Assembly (NCBI GenBank): GCA_947483095.1
Contig: CANKLD010000029.1
Coordinates: forward strand, 1-12,903
Direction: 5' to 3'
Origin: Bacteroidota bacterium
Lineage (GTDB): Bacteria; Bacteroidota; Bacteroidia; Flavobacteriales; Flavobacteriaceae
Length of the DNA stretch: 12,903 nt
Shown one piece after another: positions 1 through 7,159 of this stretch (positions are counted from its first letter, which is position 1; each line of letters opens with the position of its first letter). Made by a program: the position numbers and the translations under genes. The notes beneath the pieces were generated by a model that saw only the letters and a list, made by a program, of their open reading frames with translations, did not search any database and was not told where the DNA came from.

Positions 1-167
1 ACTTCCTCATTCATTCCTAAATGGCCAACCATAAATATAACCAACATTCCACGCATTCCATAGAAACAAAATCGTTCCCACATTTCACTAAAAAATAAAT
101 ACCAAAGTTGTTTTGGATATTTTCCTTTGAAGTTTTGAATTTGTTCTAAAGTTAAATCTTGCGCCAT
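1..167 (-). CDS. POT/PTR-family peptide MFS transporter, N-terminal part (runs off left edge)
   Basis: The reading frame starts with ATG at 167 and stays open for 55 codons to the window edge, so only the N-terminus is present. It begins MAQDLTLEQIQNFKGKYPKQ. It then carries the proton-coupled oligopeptide transporter signature ExxERF as SEMWERF (residues 27-33), followed by FYGMR. In this family that motif lies in transmembrane helix 1 and takes part in proton coupling during import of di- and tripeptides across the inner membrane. The complete gene at 244-1938 is a paralogue with the same MWERF-x-FYGMR core, so the two form a tandem pair on the same strand, 76 bp apart. A terminator hairpin lies between them, so this copy may have its own promoter or depend on read-through. 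The family call is firm; the exact substrate is not known. Confidence 0.9.
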   Translation of the reverse strand, partial: MAQDLTLEQIQNFKGKYPKQLWYLFFSEMWERFCFYGMRGMLVIFMVGHLGMNEE

Positions 168-183
168 TTATAATGAGTGTATT

Positions 184-218
184 AAAAAAACAAACCCACA
201 AGAATTCTTGTAGGTTTG
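184..218 (-). terminator. Rho-independent terminator after the complete POT gene
   Basis: Positions 191-218 form a near-perfect inverted repeat with 12-bp arms around an AATT loop. Its only imperfection is one pair that becomes a G-U wobble in the minus-strand transcript. In that transcript the stem is followed directly by seven U residues (184-190). The polarity therefore fits termination of the 564-residue transporter gene, whose stop lies 25 bp upstream of the stem. The plus-strand version would have a C-A mismatch and no U tract after the stem. Confidence 0.85.
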
Positions 219-243
219 AAAGGTATAAAATATTTTATAATGA

Positions 244-1938
244 TTAACGAACGCCGTGCATCATTTTTTTCAATACTGGTGTTAATGCAAATAATGTAAT
301 TGACGCAATTCCCGTTAACACAACAAATACCATAAAAAATTCGAAAAGATTATGAATTTCGAAACCAACGAATGATGGGTTTACCGGGCTAATTTGATTT
401 TCAGCTAACAACTTCAATTGATCTGCGGTAGGAACGATAGTTTTGTTCAACACCCCTTGTAAATCAACTCCTAGTTCTTGCGCTTTTGCAAATTTATCTC
501 CTGTAGCCGGTAAAATGGATCCTAAAGTTCCTGCTAATGCATAACCTGCTGCATTTGATAAAAAGAAAACTCCAAATAATAAGGAAGCAAAACGTTTTGG
601 CGATAATTTACCTACAAGTGATAATCCGATTGGTGATAAACATAATTCAGCAAATGTTTGAATTAAATACAATAATATTAGCCATTTTATACCTAAAAGC
701 CCACTGTTTCCAAGGTCTTTTACATTGTAAGCGATGATTAAATAACTCAATGCAATTAATCCTAATCCGATAGATTGTTTCACTGGAGAAATTGGCTCTC
801 TTCCACTTGCTCTTAATTTATCCCATAAAATACTGAATGGCAATGCAAATGCAAATACGAAAACTCCATTAAATACTTGAATCATCGACGCTGGCATTTT
901 CCAACCAAACATAAAAGTTCTATCGGTTTGATTGTCGGCAATAAAGGTTAACGAAGATCCTGCTTGTTCAAAAGCAGCCCAGAAAAAGATGATAAAAAAG
1001 GCAACTATATAGATCACCAAAATCCTATCTCTTTCAATTTTAGTTAATGAACTATCTGAAATAATAAGTCCCGCTAGCGTTATTCCACTTGCATAAATTA
1101 TTGGATAAATAATGGTTTTAATAAAATCATCTCCATCTAATAAATATTGAAAAGTAAAGAAAAATGCAATAAAAGAGATAACCGCTACAACAATTGAATT
1201 AATTGAAAAAACTGCTTTTTGAGCTTCTCCTTCTTCATAATCTGATGCTTCATTTTTAGAAGGCAATCCTCCTAATGGTTTTCCTTCAGGAGTTAAAACA
1301 TATTTATTTTTTAATACATAAAAAACTAATGTTCCAATTAACATTGCAATTGATGCTGCTAAGAAACCCCATTTAAATGCATGTATATCTCTAACTCCAC
1401 CGCCATCTACTACGTCGCCAACTAATGGACAAATTGTTTGTCCTAGAAACGCTCCTAAATTGATCCCCATATAGAAAATGGTAAAAGCGGTATCTAATTT
1501 GCTTTTTTCTTGTTTTGGATACAAACTTCCCACCATTGAAGAAATATTTGGTTTAAAGAAACCATTTCCAAAAATAATAATTCCTAATGCAGACCACATC
1601 AAAGTAGTCGCTAAACTTAAATTAGTTCCAAAAACACTTGCACTTGTAAACAATAAAAATTGTCCAACTGCCATCATTAAACCCCCTAATAAAATACAAT
1701 TTCTATTTCCAAAGAAACGATCAGAAATAAATCCACCCAACATTGGTGTTAAGTAACAAAGTCCCAAGAATCCACCATATATAATTGAAGCGTCTGCTTC
1801 TTTCATCATTAATGAATTAATTAAAAACAAGGTTAATATTGCTCTCATTCCATAGAAATTGAAACGTTCCCACATTTCTGTTCCAAATAGTACCCAAAGT
1901 CCTTTTGGATGTGCTGATTTTACTGCTGTTTCACTCAT
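244..1938 (-). CDS. POT/PTR-family proton-dependent di/tripeptide transporter
   Basis: This 564-residue polytopic membrane protein belongs to the peptide MFS transporter (PTR2/POT) family, which imports di- and tripeptides with protons across the inner membrane. Visible signatures are ExxERF as EMWERF at residues 21-26, GFFKPNISS at 126-134 (the GxxKPNxxx region), and FYMGINLGAF at 155-164, which matches the second PTR2 signature. A hydrophilic loop around residues 217-243 separates the N- and C-terminal helix bundles, and further hydrophobic segments continue to the C-terminus. The length is typical of the larger bacterial POT proteins. It lies downstream of the DPP IV-like peptidase on the same strand, with the ORF6N remnant between them, and is followed by a second POT gene. 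This fits a peptide scavenging role. I see no canonical Shine-Dalgarno sequence, as is usual in Bacteroidota. Substrate range cannot be read from the sequence. Confidence 0.94.
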   Translation of the reverse strand: MSETAVKSAHPKGLWVLFGTEMWERFNFYGMRAILTLFLINSLMMKEADASIIYGGFLGLCYLTPMLGGFISDRFFGNRNCILLGGLMMAVGQFLLFTSASVFGTNLSLATTLMWSALGIIIFGNGFFKPNISSMVGSLYPKQEKSKLDTAFTIFYMGINLGAFLGQTICPLVGDVVDGGGVRDIHAFKWGFLAASIAMLIGTLVFYVLKNKYVLTPEGKPLGGLPSKNEASDYEEGEAQKAVFSINSIVVAVISFIAFFFTFQYLLDGDDFIKTIIYPIIYASGITLAGLIISDSSLTKIERDRILVIYIVAFFIIFFWAAFEQAGSSLTFIADNQTDRTFMFGWKMPASMIQVFNGVFVFAFALPFSILWDKLRASGREPISPVKQSIGLGLIALSYLIIAYNVKDLGNSGLLGIKWLILLYLIQTFAELCLSPIGLSLVGKLSPKRFASLLFGVFFLSNAAGYALAGTLGSILPATGDKFAKAQELGVDLQGVLNKTIVPTADQLKLLAENQISPVNPSFVGFEIHNLFEFFMVFVVLTGIASITLFALTPVLKKMMHGVR

Positions 1939-1979
1939 TTTTTTGTTATTAGTTAATTTAGATTTGGTTTTAATTTTGG

Positions 1980-2522
1980 TTATTTATTTTTGTATCCTAT
2001 TTTTACTCTTTCATTTCGAGTTTCAATTTCTTTATTTTCAGTCATTAAAAACTGAATTGCTTCAAAAATATCTTCAAATTGGCTGTCAAATTTTGTCTCT
2101 AATTCTTGGATGTGATTTTTTAAATCTTCAATATTCAGTAACGTTTTTCTTAGTGCTACAAAAGCTCTGACAATGGCAATATTCATTTTTCTAGCTTTAG
2201 GACTTCGTAAAACATTGGCTAACATGGTTACTCTATGTTCTGTAAAAGCATAAGGCAACTATTTTCCTGTTCTATTTTTTGGCAAATCCATCATCACAAT
2301 TTGTGATGATGGGGATTTCATCACAATTTGTGATGACACTCCTTCCCATTCTTCTTATGTCAATCTGAACATAAAATCTTCAGGAAAACTATCAATATTC
2401 CTTTTTATCGCTTGATTCAAAACTCTTGTTTCTACTTCGTACAATTCAGCTAAATCAAAGTCAAGCATCATTTTGACACCATTAACTTCATATATTTTAT
2501 TTTGAATGGCTATTAAATGCAT
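1980..2522 (-). pseudogene. ORF6N-domain (phage-type DNA-binding) protein, broken by two in-frame stop codons
   Basis: Reading from ATG at 2522 gives [20 protein letters not shown] and onward to EDFMFRLT at codons 48-55. This is the conserved start of the ORF6N domain, a KilA-N-like DNA-binding module found in phage and bacterial accessory genes. Codon 56 is TAA (2355-2357). The same frame then continues as EEWEGVSSQIVMKS until codon 88, which is TAG (2259-2261). It resumes with LPYAFTEHRVTMLANV, another hallmark stretch, and runs to a natural stop at 1980 after a coiled-coil-like C-terminus. No frameshift is needed: two nonsense codons alone break a frame of 180 codons plus its terminal stop. 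Family members usually have a sense codon before EEW and an aromatic residue before LPYAFTEHG. The 92-residue downstream piece, readable from TTG at 2258, is the C-terminal remnant rather than a gene in its own right. The start lies 6 bp after the stop of the peptidase gene. Confidence 0.87.
2288..2336. repeat. Two direct copies of a palindromic 19-mer inside the ORF6N remnant
   Basis: The 19-mer TCATCACAATTTGTGATGA occurs identically at 2291-2309 and 2318-2336, a period of 27 bp or nine codons. Each copy is an inverted repeat around a single central base. The first extends to a perfect 25-bp palindrome at 2288-2312. On the minus strand each copy encodes SSQIVM, so the repeat keeps the reading frame. 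It lies between the two premature stop codons, in the variable loop between the two conserved halves of the ORF6N domain. Confidence 0.85.
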
Positions 2523-2528
2523 AATTAC

Positions 2529-4700
2529 CTATAAATTTTCCTTAATGAAATTTGTCATTTTAGTATACAATTGAATTCTTGTTTTTCCACCGTAAATTCC
2601 ATGATTGTTATCCGGATAAATTTGTGAATCAAATTGTTTATTGGCTTGTATTAATGCTTCCATCATTTGCATAGAATTCTGAACATGAACATTGTCGTCA
2701 CCCGAACCATGAATTAAAAGAAATTTTCCTTTCAATTTATCTACGTGGTTAATTGGCGAATTTTCATCGTATCCACTCGCATTTTCAGCAGGAGTTTGCA
2801 TGTATCTTTCGGTATAAATGCTATCGTAAAATCTCCAATTGGTAACTGGGGCAACTGCAATCGCCATTTTGAACACCTCATTCCCTTTCATAATACAGTT
2901 GGAAGCCATAAAGCCACCATACGACCAGCCAAATATACCGATTCTAGTTTTATCAACAAAAGGATAATTTCCAATTACTTTGGCGGCATCAATTTGGTCT
3001 TCCACTTCAAGTTTTCCCAATTCTTTTTGGGTAACTTTTTTGAATTCGGCCCCTTTAAATCCTGTTCCACGTCCGTCAACACAAGCCACAATATAGCCTT
3101 GTTGAGTTAACATCATAAACCAATAATCGTCTGTTCCGTTCCAATCGTTATTCACTTGTTGCGATCCTGGACCTGAATATTGATACATAAATACGGGGTA
3201 TTTTTTGGAAGGATCAAAATCTTTAGGTTTTAAAATCCATGCGTTTAGTTCGTTTCCTTTTTCAGTTTTCAAAACAAAAAAATCTTTTGAAGGTAAATTA
3301 TAAGACTTAATTTTATTTGCTAACACTTCATTGTTTTCAATAACTTGAATTTCTTTTCCGTTTTTGGCATCATTTAAAGTGTATTTAGATGGCTGAGTTG
3401 CACTTGAAAAAGTGGTAATGTAATACTGGAAGTTTGGACTAAAAGTAGCATTATTCGTCCCGGTATTGGCAGACAATCTTACTTTGTTTTTTCCATTTAA
3501 TGCAATTCTGTAAACGTCTCTATTAATAGAACCATTTTCTACAGATTGATAAAAAATAGTTTGATTATTTTCATCAAAACCATAATAATTGGTTACTTCC
3601 CAATTTCCTTTGGTTACCTGATTTTTTAGTTTTCCAGTTTTATCATACACATAAATATGATTGAAACCGTCTTTTTCACTGGTCCAAATGAAACTATTGT
3701 CTTTTAAAAATGTCAAATTATCCGTTACATCAACATATGCTTTGTCCTTTTCATTCAACACAACTTTTGCAATTCCAGAAGTTCCATCTACAAAGAGTAA
3801 ATCTAAATTATCTTGATGGCGATTTAATAGTTGAGCACACAGCACATTATTATCATTTGTCCATTTCATTCTTGCGATATAAAAATTGGAATAATTTTTT
3901 AAGTCGATATTTTTGGTATTTCCTTTAGAGACATCATAAATATGTAAGGAAACTTCCGAATTTTTTTCGCCCGCCTTTGGATATTTAAACGTTTCAATTG
4001 TTGGATATAAATCTTTCTGAAACATCGACATTGAAAATTCAGGAACTTGACTTTCATCAAAACGAATGTAAGCCAATTTCTTACTATCTCCACTCCAATC
4101 GAATGCTCTTACAAATGCAAATTCTTCTTCGTATACCCAATCTGTAATTCCATTAATTATTGAATTTCTAACACCGTCTGTAGTAATTTGCTCCGTTGAT
4201 TTAGAAGCGATATCATAAATGAATAGGTTGTTTTCTTTTGCAAAAGCAATTTTAGTTCCATCAGGAGAAAAGGTAGGTTCCTGAATTTTAAAATCGAATA
4301 AAGGCATTAATTTTTTAGTTGCTATAACATATAAAAAGTAATTGGCTACAAATGAATGGCGAAAAATCTGATCTGAATTAGTAGCAATTAAAATTGTTTT
4401 TTCATCTGAACTAAAAGTATAACTGTCAATTCCTTCAAGCGCTTTATGCTCTTTAGAATCTATTAATGTCGAAACTTTTTTAAGAGTTGCAAAATCAAAT
4501 AAATCAATTTTTGAAGTATTAGTAGTTCTATCAAAATTTAAAACAGTATATTGATTCGTATTTTTCAAAGCCTGTAAATCATCCATTCCTTTAGCTCGAA
4601 AAGCACCTGAATAAATGGCTTCAATACTAATTTTTTGTTGGGCCACAACAGAAAAAGAGGCGAATAAGAATAATAAAGTAACTTTGTATATAAATTTCAT
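2529..4700 (-). CDS. Secreted S9B-family prolyl dipeptidyl peptidase (DPP IV-like)
   Basis: This 723-residue serine peptidase is predicted to release Xaa-Pro (or Xaa-Ala) dipeptides from peptide N-termini. Residues 1-20 form a signal peptide with a hydrophobic core and likely cleavage after VVA, so it should act in the periplasm or at the cell surface. A beta-propeller domain covers roughly residues 90-470. It contains DWVYEEEF at 187-194, the DPP IV glutamate motif that binds the substrate N-terminus (Glu192 and Glu193 by alignment to the human enzyme). The alpha/beta-hydrolase domain follows from about residue 500, with the nucleophile in GWSYGG (Ser593), an acid in GSGDDNVH (Asp668) and the histidine in NNHGIYGG (His700). 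Both length and triad order match family S9B. Downstream on the same strand lie the ORF6N remnant and peptide transporters, so released dipeptides could be imported directly. The gene is divergent from mvaA. Confidence 0.95.
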   Translation of the reverse strand: MKFIYKVTLLFLFASFSVVAQQKISIEAIYSGAFRAKGMDDLQALKNTNQYTVLNFDRTTNTSKIDLFDFATLKKVSTLIDSKEHKALEGIDSYTFSSDEKTILIATNSDQIFRHSFVANYFLYVIATKKLMPLFDFKIQEPTFSPDGTKIAFAKENNLFIYDIASKSTEQITTDGVRNSIINGITDWVYEEEFAFVRAFDWSGDSKKLAYIRFDESQVPEFSMSMFQKDLYPTIETFKYPKAGEKNSEVSLHIYDVSKGNTKNIDLKNYSNFYIARMKWTNDNNVLCAQLLNRHQDNLDLLFVDGTSGIAKVVLNEKDKAYVDVTDNLTFLKDNSFIWTSEKDGFNHIYVYDKTGKLKNQVTKGNWEVTNYYGFDENNQTIFYQSVENGSINRDVYRIALNGKNKVRLSANTGTNNATFSPNFQYYITTFSSATQPSKYTLNDAKNGKEIQVIENNEVLANKIKSYNLPSKDFFVLKTEKGNELNAWILKPKDFDPSKKYPVFMYQYSGPGSQQVNNDWNGTDDYWFMMLTQQGYIVACVDGRGTGFKGAEFKKVTQKELGKLEVEDQIDAAKVIGNYPFVDKTRIGIFGWSYGGFMASNCIMKGNEVFKMAIAVAPVTNWRFYDSIYTERYMQTPAENASGYDENSPINHVDKLKGKFLLIHGSGDDNVHVQNSMQMMEALIQANKQFDSQIYPDNNHGIYGGKTRIQLYTKMTNFIKENL

Positions 4701-4815
4701 ATTTGTTCTATTTTAAAAAACATTCAATTTTAGTGAAAAATTCTCTAATTACCACCTTTTTTTTCTTAAAATGTAATTTCATAGGCAAGTTATTTTATTA
4801 GAATTGATGAAAATG

Positions 4816-4823
4816 TATATTTG
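4816..4823 (+). promoter_or_regulatory. Candidate Bacteroidota -7 promoter element for mvaA
   Basis: TATATTTG matches the Bacteroidota sigma-70-type -7 consensus TAnnTTTG exactly. It sits 22 bp before the mvaA start, in the 145-bp divergent spacer between the peptidase and mvaA. No good TTG -33 element is visible at the usual 17-23 bp spacing; the nearest TTG is only 9 bp upstream. The call therefore rests on the -7 match and its position. The opposite strand shows only a weaker candidate for the peptidase gene. Confidence 0.5.
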
Positions 4824-4845
4824 CATGAATTAATAATTTATACAG

Positions 4846-6162
4846 ATGAATAATGCCATTACTGGATTTTCAAAATTGTCAAAAGAAGAGAAGATAAATT
4901 GGATTGCAAACACCTATTTTTCCAATCCAAATGAGGCTATTTCTACAATAAAAAAATATTGGAATTCAGATTCAAAAATCCAACAATTGCATGATGAATT
5001 CATTGAAAATACTATCACCAATTTTTATTTGCCATTAGGGATTGCACCCAATTTTCTTATCAATGGGAAATACAAAACGATACCAATGGTAATCGAAGAA
5101 AGTTCAGTTGTAGCCGCAGCTTCTAAATCGGCAAAATATTGGGCAACTCGTGGCGGATTTAGAACTAGCGTTATAAATACTGAAAAAATTGGGCAAGTTC
5201 ATTTTATATATAACGGTGATCTAGAAAAATTAGAAAAATTCTTCAACGAAATTAAACATAAATTTTATGAAGCTACCGAGAGTGTAACCAAAAATATGCA
5301 AAAACGAGGCGGTGGAATTTTATCTATCGAACTCAGAAATAAAACAAACCTAATCCCAAATTATTATCAGTTGCACGCCACTTTTGATACCAAAGATTCA
5401 ATGGGTGCCAATTTTATAAATTCTTGCCTGGAACTATTTGCAAAAACACTTAAAGAAGAAGCTACTTCCTATTCTGATTTCTCTGTAAGCGGGAAAAATA
5501 TTGAAATCGTAATGAGTATTTTATCGAATTACGTTCCTAACTGTATCGTTCGTGCAGAAGTTTCTTGTAAAGTAGCCGAATTAGCAGATAAAAACATCGA
5601 AAACACTGAATCTTTTGCTAATAAATTTATTCAAGCTGTCCAAATTGCAGAAGTAGAACCGTTTAGAGCGGTAACTCACAATAAAGGAATTATGAACGGA
5701 GTTGATGCGGTAGTATTGGCAACTGGAAATGATTTCCGCGCTGTTGAAGCCGGAATTCATGCCTATGCGACTAGAAATGGAAGTTATTCCAGTTTGTCTC
5801 ATGCTAAAATTGAAGAGGGGATATTTAGTTTTTGGTTGGAAATTCCACTGGCACTTGGAACCGTAGGTGGGTTAACTTCGCTTCACCCTATGGTAAAATT
5901 ATCTTTAGAAATGCTAGAAAAACCTTCCGCCAAGGAACTTATGGAAGTGATTGCGGTTGCAGGATTAGCTCAAAATTTTGCCGCTTTACGTTCCTTAACT
6001 ACAACAGGGATTCAAGAGGGACATATGAAAATGCACCTCAACAATATTTTAAATCAATTTCAGGTGACAGATGAAGAAGCGTTTTTAATTAAAAAACACT
6101 TTAAAGATGCCGTAGTTTCTCATTCGGCAGCTGTTGATTTTATTGAGAAATTAAGAAAATAA
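4846..6162 (+). CDS. mvaA: Hydroxymethylglutaryl-CoA reductase, class II
   Basis: This 438-residue cytosolic enzyme interconverts HMG-CoA and mevalonate, the committed step of the mevalonate route to isoprenoids. Class II features are clear by comparison with the Pseudomonas mevalonii enzyme. They include the catalytic Glu region VIEESSVVAAAS (82-93), the nucleotide-binding DSMGAN (184-189), the catalytic Lys in HNKGIMNG (Lys280), the catalytic Asp in GNDFRAVEAG (Asp296), and the C-terminal flap His in EGHMKMH (His393). There are no membrane segments, unlike class I eukaryotic enzymes, and the length is typical of the bacterial form. The family is often named degradative after P. mevalonii. 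Here the downstream GHMP kinase and the absence of mevalonate-catabolism genes point to biosynthesis. Cofactor preference (NADH or NADPH) cannot be settled by eye. The ATG at 4846 is supported by the -7 element 22 bp upstream. Confidence 0.95.
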   Translation: MNNAITGFSKLSKEEKINWIANTYFSNPNEAISTIKKYWNSDSKIQQLHDEFIENTITNFYLPLGIAPNFLINGKYKTIPMVIEESSVVAAASKSAKYWATRGGFRTSVINTEKIGQVHFIYNGDLEKLEKFFNEIKHKFYEATESVTKNMQKRGGGILSIELRNKTNLIPNYYQLHATFDTKDSMGANFINSCLELFAKTLKEEATSYSDFSVSGKNIEIVMSILSNYVPNCIVRAEVSCKVAELADKNIENTESFANKFIQAVQIAEVEPFRAVTHNKGIMNGVDAVVLATGNDFRAVEAGIHAYATRNGSYSSLSHAKIEEGIFSFWLEIPLALGTVGGLTSLHPMVKLSLEMLEKPSAKELMEVIAVAGLAQNFAALRSLTTTGIQEGHMKMHLNNILNQFQVTDEEAFLIKKHFKDAVVSHSAAVDFIEKLRK

Positions 6163-6188
6163 ATACGTTACTCAATTTTAACATACCA

Positions 6189-7097
6189 ATGGAGCAAACT
6201 TATTACAGTAACGGAAAACTCTTAATCACAGGCGAATACTTGGTTCTTGACGGAGCAAAAGCATTGGCTTTACCAACAAAATACGGGCAATATTTAAAAA
6301 TAGCTTCGGGTGCTGCAGGTAAAATTCATTGGGCCAGTTTTGATTATGACAATAGTGTGTGGTTTGAAGAAACTATTTCCTTCAACGAGATTATTGAATT
6401 TAATAGTAATAATGTATCGGAAAGAGAAACATTAATTAAGATTTTGCATGAAGCCTATTTGCTAAATTCTAGATTTTTAGATTCTTCATTAGGTTATTCC
6501 ATTTCGACCGTGCTTACATTCCCAAAATTTTGGGGTTTAGGCACCTCATCGACCTTAATTAACAATATTGCTCAATGGTTGCAAATTGATGCTTTTGAAC
6601 TACTTAAAAACAGTTTTGGAGGAAGTGGTTATGATATTGCTTGCGCTCAAAATAATACTCCTATTTTATACCAATTAATAAATGGTTTGCCCATGATTGA
6701 AAAAGTAAATTTCAATCCTGATTTTACACATAATATTTATTTTGTTTATTTAAATAAGAAGCAAAGTAGTAAAACAGCGATTGATAATTATTATAAAAAT
6801 CAAAAGAATTTTGAGTTTGATTTTACAATAGTCAACAAACTTACCGCGGCAATTTGCAATTCAATTTCTATGGCGGAATTTATTAATTTGATCAATAAAC
6901 ACGAAGAAATTATGAGTTCTATTCTTGACCTTCCAACGGTAAAAGAAAGTTTATTCCCCAATTTTGATGGTTCAATAAAAAGTCTAGGGGCCTGGGGTGG
7001 CGATTTTATTATGGTCGTTTCAAATGAAAACCCAACCTCCTATTTTGAAAATAAAGGTTTCAAAACCATTGTTGCTTATAAGGATATGATTTTATAA
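6189..7097 (+). CDS. GYDIA-type GHMP-superfamily kinase, putative mevalonate-pathway kinase
   Basis: This 302-residue protein has the fold signatures of GHMP kinases (galacto-, homoserine, mevalonate and phosphomevalonate kinases). The N-terminal SNGKLLITGEYLVLDGAKAL (7-26) is the substrate-side motif shared with mevalonate and phosphomevalonate kinases. GLGTSST (116-122) stands where the ATP-binding GLGSSAA loop usually is. GSGYDIA (145-151) names the Bacteroidota subfamily. GAWGGDF (267-273) is the third, glycine-rich motif. It follows mvaA by 26 bp on the same strand and is probably co-transcribed, which supports phosphorylation of mevalonate or phosphomevalonate. The precise substrate is inferred from context. 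The protein is short for a phosphomevalonate kinase, and the Thr-Ser-Ser-Thr ATP loop is atypical. Transcription probably ends at the hairpin 8-51 bp after the stop. Confidence 0.85.
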   Translation: MEQTYYSNGKLLITGEYLVLDGAKALALPTKYGQYLKIASGAAGKIHWASFDYDNSVWFEETISFNEIIEFNSNNVSERETLIKILHEAYLLNSRFLDSSLGYSISTVLTFPKFWGLGTSSTLINNIAQWLQIDAFELLKNSFGGSGYDIACAQNNTPILYQLINGLPMIEKVNFNPDFTHNIYFVYLNKKQSSKTAIDNYYKNQKNFEFDFTIVNKLTAAICNSISMAEFINLINKHEEIMSSILDLPTVKESLFPNFDGSIKSLGAWGGDFIMVVSNENPTSYFENKGFKTIVAYKDMIL

Positions 7098-7104
7098 TCT
7101 CAAT

Positions 7105-7148
7105 TGACTAGTCCTAAATAATCGATACAGATTATTTAGGACTAGTCA
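7105..7148. terminator. Perfect 19-bp-arm hairpin between convergent genes, probable bidirectional terminator
   Basis: The arms at 7105-7123 and 7130-7148 are perfectly complementary and enclose the 6-base loop GATACA. The structure lies between the stop of the plus-strand kinase gene (7097) and the stop of the minus-strand parvulin gene (7160), where a shared terminator is expected. On the plus strand a pyrimidine-rich run (7149-7161) follows the stem. Neither side has an unbroken T tract, so termination may rely mainly on the unusually stable stem. Each arm carries the small palindrome GACTAGTC. Confidence 0.75.
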
Positions 7149-7159
7149 TGTTTCTCTCT

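Noticed and set aside
1859..2170. Plus-strand ORF of 103 residues
   Set aside because: It is antisense to the start of the POT gene and the ORF6N remnant, with low-complexity hydrophobic content and no recognisable domain. It is best explained as a shadow of AT-rich coding sequence.
1980..2258. A stand-alone 92-residue ORF starting at TTG 2258
   Set aside because: It begins right after an in-frame TAG and matches only the C-terminal half of ORF6N proteins. The N-terminal half lies upstream in the same frame, so it is part of a pseudogene.
2288..2336. Short palindromic repeats as a possible CRISPR fragment
   Set aside because: There are only two copies with an 8-bp gap, they are in frame and encode SSQIVM within ORF6N, and no cas genes or further units are present.
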